From Caenorhabditis remanei (lineage: Eukaryota > Nematoda > Chromadorea > Rhabditida > Rhabditidae), in NCBI RefSeq assembly GCF_010183535.1, contig NC_071333.1, positions 6,074,587 through 6,138,586 of the forward strand: 64,000 bases of DNA, read 5' to 3'. The notes beneath the pieces were generated by a model, which worked only from the letters and a program-made list of their open reading frames with translations, ran no database searches and had not been told where the DNA came from. This document shows, piece after piece, positions 51,094 through 64,000 of the stretch (positions within the stretch are counted from its first letter, which is position 1; the number at the start of each line of letters is the position of its first letter). A program made the position numbers and the translations under genes.

Positions 51094-51351
51094 ATCTGAG
51101 TCGTTAATTATTTTTTCTTTGTCTTCCAGTTTTCTGTTTTCATATTTCAAATGAACTTCTAAAGTCCATATTATTATTACAAATGGCTAAGACGGGGACA
51201 GTGAGGTTAAGTATCAGAAACAACTTGTGAATTTTCAAAAGTAAAAGGTCAGGAAAAGTTGGAATTTTGGTGAAGGAAACCAGCATATGGAATTTCTCAA
51301 ATCGGAAGAAACGAATTAAAACGGAATTAAAATAAGACGCAGGGTGTGCTT

Positions 51352-52757
51352 TCAACATTCATCGTCACTGGATTCGATGAGTTGTTGACGATCTTTGGAC
51401 CGACGAAGTTTCTTGAATCGTTCCATTTTTTGTTTCTGTAAAAATCAAAGAACGCTTATTATCACTTCTTTACCAGTCATCCCTTATCACTCTTATCATA
51501 TTAAGGGGGCACAAAAAGTACTGTATCTCTTTTTCTTTCTCCTTACCGTTTCTTTGAATCGCCCGCCACTCTTTTTTGCCGACTTCTCTTCTTCTCCAGC
51601 CACACCAGTTGATCCATTGTCTTTTTCCTTTGATGATGACGACGAACTATCGTCACTGAATGGCGATAACTTGCGAACGACGGCGCTCATCTGAATTCGG
51701 GTTTTTCGTTTCTTCGATTTACCATAAAGCGGTCAGTTGGGCAAGGGAAAGGCGACCGAATGGGTCAATAAACAACTTTACAAGCAATCCCATTCAAATC
51801 AAATCCTCTCTTCGATACGATATATGGATTGGATTGTAAGAAGATCTCATTCCGGGGGAGGGAGAGAAAGGAACTAACCTTTTGTGAAAAGATGCTTGGG
51901 CTTGTCTTTTTTTCCGGAATCTCGATCTTGGTCTCAGATCCGACGTCAACTTTTAGTGGTTCCTGGAAAACATTGATGAATTTTATTTATACCATTGAGA
52001 TTTCCAAAAGGAAACTTGTAATTTCCCAGAAAACATGTCCCATAAAATTTCGAATGTTACCCTTTTTCCTGACTTTCGTGTGCCAATGCGCATAAAATAA
52101 ATAATCACGTCACTTCTCTGACTATAACAACAACACAAAAAAAACTTGAAGCAGCGCGGTCTAGCATTTTGTAGACCGGAAAGTCTGCTTTTTTGTCCTC
52201 ACCCCCCGCAACTTTACGCTCCTTTTCGGGTATGGTGCGGAAATGCCTGTTCTTTCGTGTGAGTGCCCGATGCCTCGCAAACATAAAGTAGCAATACTTG
52301 GTTATTGGTTTTTTTTAATATGAAAAATGAATGTATGTACAGTTCCTGTTCAACTCAATGTAGGTTCAGTGCCCCATTCACATCGATGATTATTGTATTT
52401 TATAGTTAATATAACCGTTATTTCACTAGTACCTGTTTTTGAGCCTGGTAGTCCTCCCAAATAATCTCTGGAGGAATGATGTAGTTGAATTGGCCAGGTG
52501 TGACGGATTCTGAAATCTGATTTTTTATGCTTCGACTGCGAATTCAGACGGGAAAACAATTACAGCTATTCAAATAACAAAACTTTAAGCTGATCATGAT
52601 TCTTTCTTTCCAGAAAATTCAAAACATGAAGATTTTGGGCCTACAGATCAAATTCTGAAGAAAATCTGGTCCACTTACGTTTTTCTGATGTGAGACGTTG
52701 TCTTCCATTGGTGAACTCGCTGAGCCGTGAGGTGACGGCTCTAGTAATGGAAGACAT
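51352..52757 (-). CDS. Unrecognised hydrophilic protein, 155 aa
   Basis: Five exons (52679-52757, 52433-52509, 51879-51962, 51547-51690, 51352-51435) join in phase. The N-terminal part starts MSSITRAVTSRLSEFTNGRQ and holds a conserved-looking PGQFNYIIPPEIIWEDYQAQKQ-type segment (split over an intron). Then comes a linker with acidic and basic patches, a Ser run (SSSSSSK), and a basic C terminus with KKLRRSKDRQQLIESSDDEC. No signal peptide or membrane segment. Both exon 1 and exon 4 begin with ATG directly after an AG acceptor, so exon 4 could start a short isoform of 76 aa (MSAVVRKLSPF) by trans-splicing or a second promoter. The acidic ending next to serines looks like a CK2-type site. No family recognised. 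Confidence 0.78.
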
Positions 52758-55700
52758 CTGGAACATTATTTATAGTGATTTTGGAATTTTGAGGAACTGA
52801 AAAATTTAAAAAAAGTACAAAGCACAGAATGAGCGAACAGGGTGTATTTCAGAAAACCACAAAACCAAAATGGAGGCGTTCTCGCTCTCCCCCGCTCTTT
52901 TTCTCTTACTTCTCTTGATCTTTTTCTCCCTCAAGCCATAAGCGTCGCTCCGCCCATTTTTGGGGTTCAGTCTTCATTTTCTACTTGCCCCCTCTCACAC
53001 AAAACCTTTCGACCCAATCAATCCAGGGTGGTGTCTATTTGCATTTAGATTTAGACATAAAGCGAGAAGGATGGGAAAAAGTGAAAACTGATGAACGGGT
53101 GGTGGAAGAAAAGAGGAAAGAGCTAGAACAACAAAGTGTCGGATTAGTTACCTTCAGAGTATAAAGGCCAAGGAGCCCTCAACTCGTAAAAATTGAGACG
53201 AAGAAGAGAAAGGGATAGTTCAGTTTGTTAAAGGAGAGTAGAATCAACAAGATGCGTCATTTGGAAGAAGCAAATACTTTCGGACGAGAGATGGTAACGA
53301 AATGAACGGACAAGTAGGAGGACGAGATGGAAAAAAATGGTTAGACGTAAAGCATTAAACTACGTGTACTGTCAAAAAAGACAGTTGTAAGAAAATATTG
53401 CTGAGGGAGCAAGGATCGAGAACAAAATATAGTCTTGTGAAGTGAAAGTCAGGTAGGAATTATTAACAAAAAAGGGTACTGTACGTTTATGCATCACAAG
53501 ACTGACTTGCTAGCTGTCGTAGAAAAAATATTGTGATATTTCAGCAAACCATGAGTTACAGTCACATAAAATTGGTTGCGCTTATTTCTGTTGTACACAA
53601 TTCTCAGCCTTTTGCCAAAACGTTTATTAGCATCTATTTCGTCTATTTCGTCTCTTTCAAGACGTCGACATTTCTAATCACATACATACATTGTCTAAAC
53701 ATGTTCATTGTGTGAAACTGAATAAAAGACTAAGAGAGCATCAAAAATGCAGCTGCCCATAATGTGACACAGTACAACAAACAGTTATTGTTGCGTAAAA
53801 GAACAAGAGGTGTGTGAGAAAATACCACTGGGTGGGAGAAGAACTAGTTGGTGATTCAGGGAAAAAGATCTACAACATAAAACTGCTGGAGAAGTGAGAG
53901 AATGAACAGGAGGATCTCTACTGGGGCAGATCCAAACAATTCTGCCGAAAAATGCTTCGCTTGGTCATCACACGTCAAAAAAAGGCCGATCGAAAAAATA
54001 GAGGAGGGAAGAGTGTAATGAGACTATGGAAGTCAATAAAACGCGCAAACATTTGGAACATATCGAAAGAGCCTCCTGGGCAAATCACAAATCATGAGGC
54101 ATCACTGTGACACTATTGTTCAAAAGATGGATTTTTGCAACAACAGAAGCAACTAAGCTGCTCAGCTATCTTCATCTGTTTGGCTTGTTACAAAACTTTC
54201 AATACTGCAATTTTCACATTATCTATTTGTTTCAAAACCACCCATCTACGGTTTATAAAAAAACAACACCGGTTCTGAACACTAAACATTTCCAGAATGC
54301 TGCAGATCCAGACAAAAGTTGTTTCCCCTAGCTGATCACAAGACGTTGTAACTTGAGTGCTCAGGTCAGACTCAGCCAGACACTCGTTCAAGATTACACA
54401 TATGTTACTTATTTTGAGAATCGCCCATCTCAGCTGTTCAGTCCGCCTCAGTGTGACAGGGATTGGTATGACTGATACTCAATTGAGTCAATGACTAAAG
54501 AAACCAACCATTTGAAAAATTAGTGGTAAAAATCCAGTGCTCCCACGCAAAATAGTTACAAACGGTTTTTCTCGCGAAGAATAGGGTGTTTAGCTTTTTT
54601 TGTTACTTATGTACTTGTTTTGAGTACACAGAATCTCAAGTTGTTTGTTGACAGGTTACTGTGGTGTCTGCGTTTTCTTTTGAAATAATAGTTTTAAAAG
54701 TTGGAAATAATATGTTTTTCTAAAAAACTTCAAGACCTAACATAAATGTTCGAATGGCTAACTATCGAATAAGAATTCAAGATGTAACAGTTTCTTAGTT
54801 TGTCTCCATTAAAATTTACATTTTCAAATTATCCGCAATTCAATTTCTATTACAACTGAATAATGAGGTAATATAAGACACAAAGGTCGGACATGTTGGG
54901 GTCTTTCGGAGGCTAATGAGTGATTGAAACACTGTTATTCAAGGTCGACATGGTGAAAATTTTAGAAAACAGGACGTCATGCGAATAGATTTTGGTGACA
55001 AAATTCGTGAAAACGTGGTGAATCTCAAAGTGATCTGGAATTTCAGAAATAAAAAATCTTGTTTGGAGTTATTTTTTATTTTTCTATTTTTCGTAGTTCC
55101 GAATTCGATTTTGTAATTATGACGCGAGTCTACCAGAATTTCACGATTCTTCATCAAAAAGAAAATTAGTTTTAAACTTCAAAATATTGGAACGAAAGAC
55201 GATAAAATTTTATGTTATAAAAAGCTCAGCAACAGTTTCTATCAAAAAATTTTTATGACAAGTTTCTCTACAGAAAAACTTCTGTGCTTGTTTATTTTTC
55301 GCATTTGTGCTTGTGCTCTAGAAAGTTATACATTGACTGCTTTTGTAGGTCAAACGACTAGATTTCCGGGAGAAAAAAACAGAAACACCATTTTTGAAAT
55401 GGATTTACGGCTAGTAGATTATGTATGCTACGAATGGTTATCCCTCATACTCAAGTCTCCAGTGGTGACCACTTGAAATTTGTAAACGAAAGGACACTAA
55501 GCTTTTTCATACTTTTCGACTTTTTTTCGAAAAGCATTTTTTTTTTGAAAAAGTTGTAGCAGGGTTTTTATGAAACAATAGTCGTTTCAATTGCTCATAG
55601 CTTTTGAAATTAATGACGCGTTTTCTGTTTAGATCTGGTTTTTAAATTAATCAGCGTCAAGTCCCGGATGACACTTCTGTTAGTATCAGTGCAGTGACTC

Positions 55701-58700
55701 ACAATTGTTAAACTTAGATTGCAAATCAAGTAGCGTGGCACGTTATTGTAACATTTTAGAAAATGTCACCTATAATTGAGTTTGTAAGAAGAAACATTGA
55801 AAATTGAAAGGGACTTTGGCGAAATGTGAGGTGTGAGTTTTAGCTGTTGAAACAACTGGTAGGAGCAGGGAAAAGAACAAAGACAACGGAAATTAGTTAT
55901 GGAAGCTAAGGAAGAAGGAGTGGTCAGAACACGTGGGAAGCGTCGCAGGACAAAAAGCCAAAAATGTTGTCTCTTCCTTTTTTCTCGCAGGTCAATCTTT
56001 TTTTCTTCCCGTGAAAACACAACACATAGAGAAATACACTAGAAGAACTATGTAAACGAGTTTGGTAAGAGGAGGTGAAGAAGGCGCAAGAAAACGGACA
56101 TCTCCTCGTCGTCCTCCCTTTCGTCTTCATCTTCTTGTTCACGTGTTCGTTTAGCGAAGCGCCTCTTCTTTTCGTTTTCCTTTCTTTCAGTGGCCCAGTC
56201 GCCATTTCTCTTCTTTTTACTCATCCAGTTGTTCACTCGAAAAATTAGAGAAGTGGAATTTTGTATGACTAAAACTTGAGTTAGGGTAAACGCTAGTGGA
56301 AAGAGGGAGTGGAAAGAGGAAAACGGAATTTTGAACGGAAATCTAAATAAACAATTTTAAGAGTACCCGGAGCTTCCCAGATGAATTCATTTGGGAGCGG
56401 AAGCTGAAGAAGATGGAGGGGAGGAGAAGCAGAAACAGAAGCTAGAAGATGAAGATTCTTTTCTCATTTAATGAAACGAAAAGAAGAATGAAGGATTGAA
56501 AAAAGTGACGCGATCACGAAGTGGAATAAAAATAACCAACGGCAAAAAAATAGAGAAAAGAGGAAAAATGAGGGGAAGAATGGAGAACATCTGGAAATTG
56601 GAAAGAGGGTCGTATGGCCCAAACGAATGAAGAAGAAAGATATAAATAAACTTATCTTTTTTTCAGTAAACCACCACTCTCATTTTTTTGAGAACTTTTA
56701 AAAAGGGTGTAGTAGAATGGAATCTTGGAAAACTAGTTGATGCCAGAAGATAGATGGAATATGTGCATTCAGGAACCAGGGTTAAGTAGTATTTGAAAAC
56801 CGATCGCATGACAGCAAATAAAAGAAAAGAGATGAGTGAATTCAGTCAGACTTGAAAAAAGAAGTCAATGTGAAGATGACATAAGATCTGCACGTTCTTT
56901 TTTACGGAAAGTGTCAGAGAATGGTTTTAATAGTTTCTAAAACATCCCAAAAACGTTTTTGCAGAAAGACATTAGAATATCTTGCAGAATAAAAATGTTT
57001 TGTTTCACATTCAAAAAAGTTCTGAAATATTTGTGAGAGGGAAAATAAAAACTTTTTAAAAATGTGTTTGATCGTTTGTGTGTGCTGTTGTGAAACATAA
57101 AATAAAATTATTGGAATCCACAAGAAACAATTTTTGTAGTACTCTTCATAAAACCTGAATCTCAAATTGAAGAGAGTTGTTCTTTCTAGAAAGTATGTGC
57201 AATTAACGTTACATATTGTCTGAAATGTAACGTAGCGCATACTATCGCATCTCAAATAAATAATTTACGTTATAAGCACTGAAGAATATTCGAGGGAAAA
57301 ATCACTTTTCTGATCAATAATGTTTCAAGATGTACAAAAAAGGTGTCAATTAAAATAATAAAAGTTCGGGTTTTATCTACAATTCCGACAAACTATGGGA
57401 CAATCAATTACGCCGAGGAGCAGCTAGTCATCTAGCTCATTAACAAAAATAAACTGTAAACTCTCGCCGGCAAGTTTCAGAATGTTTGAGAGCAAAATAA
57501 CATTTTAATAAAACGTATTACTTGATACATGATGAATAAAACGAATTACTTGACACACAACAGATATATTTGGTGATTTTGAAAGAAAAATTATTGCAAA
57601 TTTCCTGAAAATAGAAACGATGTTTGAGAAAACGTTTTTATTATTAAATACCTTTTCGAGTACTTATTGAAACTGTTTGAATTAATGCATTCATATAGAT
57701 CAATTTAGATTTGTCGTAGACTTCCTTATCAACGAACAAAGTTTTTCTGTATCACAAACCCTTCTGCCTCGCTGTGATGTTCGCTTAAATGCTGTGGTAA
57801 AACTGATTTATTCCGCTTTTCAGTTTCTGTGCTGACATTTGAGAGGCTCCACTTTTGAACAAAGTCAACTTGAATCGGATTATATGTGGACTATGTTCAT
57901 AATTTGAACAGAAGTTTCCAGTTATCAAAGTCTGGAATAAATCTGTGCTCTGCTAATTATATCAACACGTTTTTTTCCTTCCAGTGAAAAAATAACCTAG
58001 GCTTGTGTAAAACTGGTTACCCTAGAATCAATTTAAGAAAATTTCGAATAAAAGTAAGGAGGACTGAGCTTCATGATAACATCATTTAAGAAACCAATAG
58101 TGATATGGCAGCAATCCGAAAACTCTCAGTAATCAGTTTCCTTCATAATTGTGGGGTTGACGTATCATATGTATTTAAGAATGAAACTTATCTGAGTTTT
58201 ATCCGAAGTGTTATGGCTTTCACTCCAGATTACCCAAAAGACTAAAACCACCTATTTGGAACTTCAAATGTTTCTAGATTAAACATTCATCAATTTCTGG
58301 AGGAGAAAATCGTCTATTATCATAAAAGTAAGCAAATTCTTAGACCGCATTTTCTCTGAATAAATTTCTAGACTCAAAATACTGTTTTTGTTGATTTTTT
58401 TATATTTGTTTCCCAGGTTTTAAAGTTAGTTACAGAGTAGCTCATATTTAATATCTCCGACAAATCGATTGAGCTCATTCAAACGCGTAAATGAGATTTT
58501 TAAAGTGGGAAAACTTAGTCAGAAATGTTCAGATGTGCTGAATCAAAATAAAATTCACGAGCTACTGACTTTTTGAGCATTTTTAAAGTAATTCAATCCG
58601 TTTTCTCTGCAAATTTCAATTTTCAGGTTGAATAAAAAACAAACTACCCCCAGGTATTTAGCAGCCATCATTCTTTAGCAAGAGATTCATGACGAGGTCG

Positions 58701-60224
58701 CCCATTCTCCCATCGCGGAATTTCAAAAAGTTCCGCCAGATTTCGTAAAATTTTCAACGAACAATGGTATTACTCAGTGAACCTTCACTTTAGCTTTTTG
58801 TATAAAAATTTCGAAAACTCATTAGTTTCTTCAATTTTTCACACTTTAAAAATTTTTTACTTCAGTTTTCGATCAAAATGAGAAGATTCTCTAGTTGAAT
58901 CTTGAATTAAAACGTGTGATAACTTTATCCAATTCTACTTTCCTTAATCCTTAAATATATTAAATCTTGTATAAATACATATACACTCTGTCTGTTTAGT
59001 AGGATGTCACTTGCAAAATCCTACATTTCTGTGAATGTTTCGCACTTTAATTTTTTCTCCAGAGAAGCAGCCTTGAGCAGTTGCCGGTTGTATTTTTTCC
59101 ATTTTTTTCAAATTCATTCAGATTTAAATATTAGCACTGAATATCAAAACTGTAAACCATCTGTTTATTTTCAACAATCACCAAACAACTCTTATCATTT
59201 TATATATACATATATATTTTCCATGAAACCATATGATTTGCATCTTTTGCATATTTTATGACCTACAGAAGACAAAGAAACCATTTTATTTGTTTCACTA
59301 TCAAAGTATGACAAAGCGTTGTTTTGTTTTATCATACCATGTGTCACAGAAACGTTCTCACAGACTGACCTGGAGACGGTGCTCAAATAATTCTTCCCAC
59401 GTCACTCGGACCATCTTCGCCTCATTCACCTTATTCATTGTGTAGTCCTCCTTTTTCTCGAGAGTCGCACAGTGCAAACGGTGGTCAGTTGCCATTTCTT
59501 ATTGATTGCTGTTGCCTTTATCCTGTGCCCCGTCTTGTTTTTAATCCTGCCAAAGTTGTTTTGTTATATAACAAAGAGTTTTCTTATTTTTGTGTGAGTA
59601 GGACTGTTGACATTTGTAATTTCTGTTATCAATAAGTTGGTCATAGAATCGAGAGTGAGTTTAATTATTGGCAGTTCGAGCAAAATTCAATTTGTTGTTC
59701 ATTTCTGTGTTCCACCTGCGCTGATTTTTAGAATGTGTTCTACCTGAGTTTCTGAAACACCAATTTCTGTTAAATGTGTTGAAACGGAAACATAGAAAGA
59801 TCCATTTCTTGGTAACCGTTAGAAAAGTCTAGAGCAAACAGGAAACGGCTGCGTCTCTTTTTCCTACTCTCTCTAATACAGTCTCTATGTCTCTCTTCCT
59901 CCTGTTATCTATTCATCACATCTCCACTCGTTTTCTATACATACCAAGGTCGCTCACAACGAAAGACGCGTTGTTTCGACCTGTCTCTCTATCTTATCCT
60001 TTCGTTGTCAGCGTCTCTTTCCCGTCTTTCCCCCCGTTAGTCGCATTTTTCTCTTGGTTGTACACACCAAACAATAAGCCAGTGTATGGTAGCAAACGCG
60101 CTCTACTGGACAAATTTTTTCGAAACTGAGAAAAGGCGCTTTGAATATTCCCACAGCTTCATTTAAAAAAGCGAAACTAGAAAGTTTGTACGAGGAAACT
60201 AGCAGCGGATAGAGCGATAGAGAA
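52758..60224. other. 7.5-kb stretch without a recognisable gene
   Basis: I find no spliced coding model. Near 53.15 kb the minus strand has a GAAG/GTAACT donor that could end a non-coding leader exon of the 155-aa gene. A charged minus-strand frame (56236-56048, MNNWMSKKKRNGDW, then Lys/Glu-rich) is low in complexity and unsupported. The right end, from about 59.3 kb, is pyrimidine-rich on the plus strand and may include the taf-3 promoter. Nothing repetitive stands out by eye apart from simple A/T tracts. Confidence 0.4.
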
Positions 60225-63082
60225 ATGTTACTGGAAAATAGTCTGGAGATAATATTGTGCAATAAAGGATTGTTTACACTTCCAGACCTTAATGAGAGTT
60301 TTGATGAGGAACTTGAGGAAGTTGTAGCGGAACAGGTGATCTCTTCATATACCGCATGCTTTTCTTCTGATATCTTGATTTAAAATCTTTTCAATTGAAA
60401 GTAATCATTTTTTGCAGGTAATGGACGATTCGACGCTCATCTCGGGTGAAGAATTCGCCAACAGAAAATTACAAGATACTTGCAAAAACGTGTGCAAGAA
60501 TTTCGGGTTCACTGCTGTCTCTCCAGCAGCAATTAACAAATTATCGGCGATATTAAGGAGCAAAATTAATCAGTACGCGCACTCAACGAGGTTATTTATG
60601 GAGTGTAGTGAGTTTTTAGCATTTTTCTAGGTAGGATTAAAAATAATGAATGATTATTCCAGCGGGTAGAACACAACCAATTGTTACGGATGTGATGGCT
60701 GCACTAAAACGACATCGGGTAAATATGAAAGATTTGAAAGATTATGCAAGACAGGTCACATCAGAGAGGCTTCATGCGGTGAGTTTGAGACAGTTTTCAA
60801 ATGAAAATATAATTTTTTTCAGCTTCCCTTGTTCCCGGTGCCGGATAACGATATAACAAAATCAGACGAAGCTTACTACCAAGCAATGTATGGACCCAAA
60901 CCTTCGGAGCGAGAATTAGAAGAACGGAAAGATAATATTCCACCCTACTTTCGAGCAGTACATCCCGAGTGGATCGAAGAAGAGAAAAAGCAAATGATTG
61001 AAGAGAAATCAGTTAAGAAAATAGTGAAAAGTGCTGCGGATCGTGAACAAGAAGAGTTTAACAAACTGAAAAGGATAAACACCTACAGAAGGAATGAAAC
61101 ACCTGAAGCGCAAGCGGCTCGTGCAGAAAAAGAACGTATAGAAGCAGAAGAAGCCGCGTATGCCAAAAAACGGAATCGAGAACGTTTTGAGCAAGGAATT
61201 ACCACAATGCAAGACTCTGATCTTCCAAATTTTGAGGATATGGACTATACTGCAATGGGATTTTTCAAAGAGGTGGAGGAGAACAGACGACTCGAAGAGG
61301 AAAGAATCCTTCAAGAAAAAAATGCAGCTAAAGCAGCAGCAGAGAGACTTGCGGCTAAACCGGTAAAACAGTCTCTACCGTTTGCATCAATAGCATCAAC
61401 ATCGAGTGATCCAGCAGCAGCAGCAGCTAATGCAAATTGGCAGACCAACACAGTGCTGCAAGGAATTTTCAAAGATGATTCATTTGCTGTAAGTTTCTTT
61501 CATAACTTTTGAAAATTCAGAGGAAAAAAGTGGAAGCATCGGAGTAGCCGAGAAGTTTCAAATTTCAAATTCAGAATTTAATTTTCTCGGCTTGAAGAAA
61601 AAAAAATGCTTTTGAGTTGAAAGCAAAGGCACCCGCTGTAAATCGACAGGTCCTATTTTTAAAGATCGACAAGAAAAGTTTCCCCACTCACTTGATAGCT
61701 GTATTTCAAACTAAAAAAGTTGCATTATGGAACTGGTTACCACCAGAAATTACCACCTAATTAACTTTCGCAGCACGTTTTGTCAAAAGCGTACAATAAC
61801 TAACAAAAAATCGAAACGAAAAGCCAGAAAACCAGCGAAAAAAGAATATGCAAGACAAAATTGTTTTATCTGCTAGCACAATACGCCGTCTCCGTGCATT
61901 TTTTCCCGAATGAAGCATCAGCTCACAGCAAAGCCACCCCACCCGACGATAGTGTGCGTATGCTAATTTTGTAGAAAACGTTTGCTCGCAAGCGATACAT
62001 CCTCAGAAAAGCGTAAAATGTATGAAATGGTTATCAAATCGAATAATAATTGGGTTATTTTTCAGCACTTGTTCCCGACAAGCAGCAATGCAATCACTGT
62101 GGCTGCCAGTACTGTTGCCAGCACCTCTGCCACAAGTTCAGAAGATCCTGGACCAACATTCAAGATGTCAGAGTTGGTTAAGAGTAAACCTCTCCTGAAG
62201 TTACCCGGAACTGCCTCAAATCCCGGATCTGCTCCATCTTCAAGACCAGGAAGCTCCATGAGTGTTGGTAATCCAAATACTCCAATTAGAACTAAATTTG
62301 GTCCCGGGCGTCCTAAGAAACCAAAACCGGAAGGAGCCGTGGTTACAGTTCCCAAGCCAAAAGGACGTCCACCGAAGAAAGCAACTCTTGAGAAGGTTGG
62401 TGATTGCATTCTTTGAATATTCAAAAGTTGATGCAACTTTTGAAATTGCTATACTTTTTATCAAATAGTTGATTGACTTTCTAATCGTTTCAGAGAAAGC
62501 GTCTTAGTGAACAAATCATTGCTCAACAACAAAAAAAGCTTGATGAACCAAAAGAGGAAAAAGAAAAGGTGGAAAAAATTGACAAAGCTGAGAAGAAAAA
62601 CAAAAAGTTGACAATCAACGAGGAGATTCGTGATCAACTCCTACGTGCAAGAAGTCAGATGGTGATGCCAAATTCAGTTCTTCAGCAAGCGACACCTTCT
62701 CAACCAGTGGAGCCACCAGTGGTTATTCCACCAATAGTCTTCGCCAATGCAATTATCGAACCTATTGCAAATGTTCCAGTGATTGGTGCAACAGTGGACA
62801 TTGAAGAAGCTCCGATCTTTTTGGATGAACCAGCTTTGGAAGTTGAAATCAACACTGATGAACCCAGTGCAGCTGGACCATCTTCCTCTAATACCGATGT
62901 TCCTCTTGACTTCCCTGATGGGAAAGAGAAAAAGAAGAAGAAAGAAAAGCGGGATAAGAACTCCGAGGAATACAAGGAATACAAACGACAGAAAAAAGAG
63001 CGTCGTCGTCAAGAGAAAGAAGAACGCAGGTTGGCTGAGCAACAGGAACTGGGAGAGGAGCAACCAAAAGAACCAACTCCGG
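60225..63082 (+). CDS. taf-3: TFIID subunit TAF-3, 5' part (cut by window edge)
   Basis: Six exons (60225-60335, 60418-60607, 60663-60778, 60823-61488, 62066-62395, 62494-63082) encode the first 667 residues. The histone fold (about 45-125) has the TAF3 pattern, with YAHSTRLFMEC followed by GRTQPIVTDVMAALKRHRVN and LKDYARQV. It pairs with TAF10 in TFIID. Next are a charged segment, a long Lys/Glu and Ala-rich coil, a Ser/Pro-rich part with two AT-hook-like cores (GRPKK at 442, GRPPKK at 461), an acidic region and a KKKKKEKRDK-rich helix. TAF3 normally ends in a PHD finger that binds H3K4me3; no Cys/His cluster is seen before the edge, so it lies beyond a GTATGT donor at 63083. The start at 60225 is in frame and reasonable. 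An alternative start is ATG 60421 just inside exon 2. Confidence 0.92.
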
Positions 63083-64000
63083 GTATGTATTTAAATATTT
63101 TTAGAATATGAAACAGATTAAATCGGTTTGGGTGAAATGCGCTCAACTGTGAAGCCCCTTGCTCTGCTGACGTTATCATTCAGTGCAATGAGCTGCAACA
63201 ATTAGACCTAGCTTTTTACCTTAAAAACGTCGTGAGGAGGAAAAACTTTTCTGATAGAATCACTCAAAATTTATAATGATCCCGTATACTAAAAAAGAAA
63301 TGCCTGAACTAAAACATTTATTCTGTGATCACTAACAATGTTTTGTCCAATTGAAACTCTATTTTATACAACGAGCAAAATGTCAATATTTCTTCAACTA
63401 GCTGCTGTGTCTGACTCCTTGTCAAATTCCTTTACAGTTCTACGCTTTATCGTGTGTACCAAAAATAGCTTTTTCGATTTTGTTGGACATAAAATTCCGC
63501 TTTCTGACCAAAGTAAGGTTCTTCTGACTTCCGCGAGAAATTTCACTATAGTTGTGGTTCGTTTTACAACACAAGTTAACATTACTATTGGTAACCATGA
63601 ACAAGTGCTTTCGATTTCAACTTTGTACGGAGCTTCCCCATGTGTTGTAGTTAATGTAGGCGGTATAACATGAAGCGGTGAGAGGACAAGATTTTCCCAA
63701 CATTCATTTTATACAGCATCTAGATTCCAAGCCATAAAAGATTCCATAAAAACATATTTTCCCAAGTACCTGCCATAGTCATTTCCATTTTCTATCAAAA
63801 AGCTTTCCATGATTCCGTTTGTTTATTTTATATTCCTGAAGAAGACGTGTACCAAAAAGTCAGTTTTATTCACTCTTTTGGAATAATATAAAGTTCATTC
63901 GAGGCTCCGTGGTTTGCAAAACGTTGATAATGTTCTCAACTGACTGAATCACACATAGCGAAACCTCATGTTATACTTTAATAGGTTATCAATGCAACCA
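63083..64000 (+). other. taf-3 intron running off the window
   Basis: After the GTATGT donor there is at least 918 bp without a supported coding exon. A 111-codon frame (63338-63673) lacks splice support and does not look like a PHD finger. Confidence 0.5.

Noticed and set aside
56048..56236. Charged minus-strand frame starting MNNWMSKKKRNGDW
   Set aside because: Lys/Glu/Asp-rich low-complexity sequence without splice partners or a recognisable domain.
62062..62436. 124-codon minus-strand frame
   Set aside because: Antisense to taf-3 exon 5.
63338..63673. 111-codon frame after the last visible taf-3 exon
   Set aside because: No acceptor in the right phase and no Cys/His pattern of a PHD finger.

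Overview
The window is nematode DNA, almost certainly from the genus Caenorhabditis. Introns are short (about 45-60 bp) and end in TTTCAG. Many ATGs lie a few bases after a splice acceptor, as expected for trans-spliced messages. The protein set includes sgk-1, nematode cytoplasmic intermediate filaments, a TWiK-type K2P channel and taf-3. From what I know of C. elegans, sgk-1, mua-6 and taf-3 are all X-linked and sgk-1 and mua-6 are adjacent, so this is most likely a piece of the X chromosome. I cannot name the species. All gene models were built by hand from splice signals and reading-frame continuity.

Layout. 3.2-3.8 kb (+): a two-exon prepropeptide with an allatostatin-C/somatostatin-like cyclic peptide. 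6.0-8.2 kb (+): a seven-exon mitochondrial 2-oxodicarboxylate carrier (SLC25A21 type). 8.8-11.3 kb (-): an unrecognised protein of 381 or 405 aa. 11.3-22.0 kb: a gene-poor tract with three palindromic (foldback) elements that all have 3-bp TTA/TAA target-site duplications, and an old tandemly duplicated non-coding unit that two of them interrupt or border. 22.0 kb (-): tRNA-Tyr with an 11-nt intron. 22.7 kb (-): a 71-aa protein with a C-terminal membrane anchor. 24.9-25.9 kb (-): a four-exon 116-aa single-pass membrane protein. 27.9-30.4 kb (-): sgk-1 in ten exons. 31.3-33.8 and 35.5-37.9 kb (-): two tandem 580-aa intermediate filament genes. 38.9-42.7 kb (-): an unrecognised 162-aa basic protein. 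43.7-44.5 kb (-): the 3' end of a non-LTR retrotransposon. 45.9 kb (+): tRNA-Val(AAC). 46.5-50.9 kb (+): a 757-aa K2P potassium channel with an alternative first exon. 51.4-52.8 kb (-): an unrecognised 155-aa protein, convergent with the channel. 52.8-60.2 kb: no gene seen. 60.2 kb to the right edge (+): the 5' part of taf-3, cut off before its PHD finger.

The genes do not form one pathway. sgk-1 acts in insulin/TORC2 signalling, the two filament proteins form epidermal cytoskeleton, the K2P channel sets membrane potential, the peptide is a secreted signal, and TAF-3 is a general transcription factor subunit. No operon is evident: same-strand neighbours are more than about 900 bp apart. The best leads are the AST-C peptide, the tRNA-like boxes held in both arms of a 861-bp palindrome, the tandem unit with nested foldbacks at 16.7-21.9 kb, the divergent second filament gene, and four small proteins assembled from short exons that I could not assign to a family.
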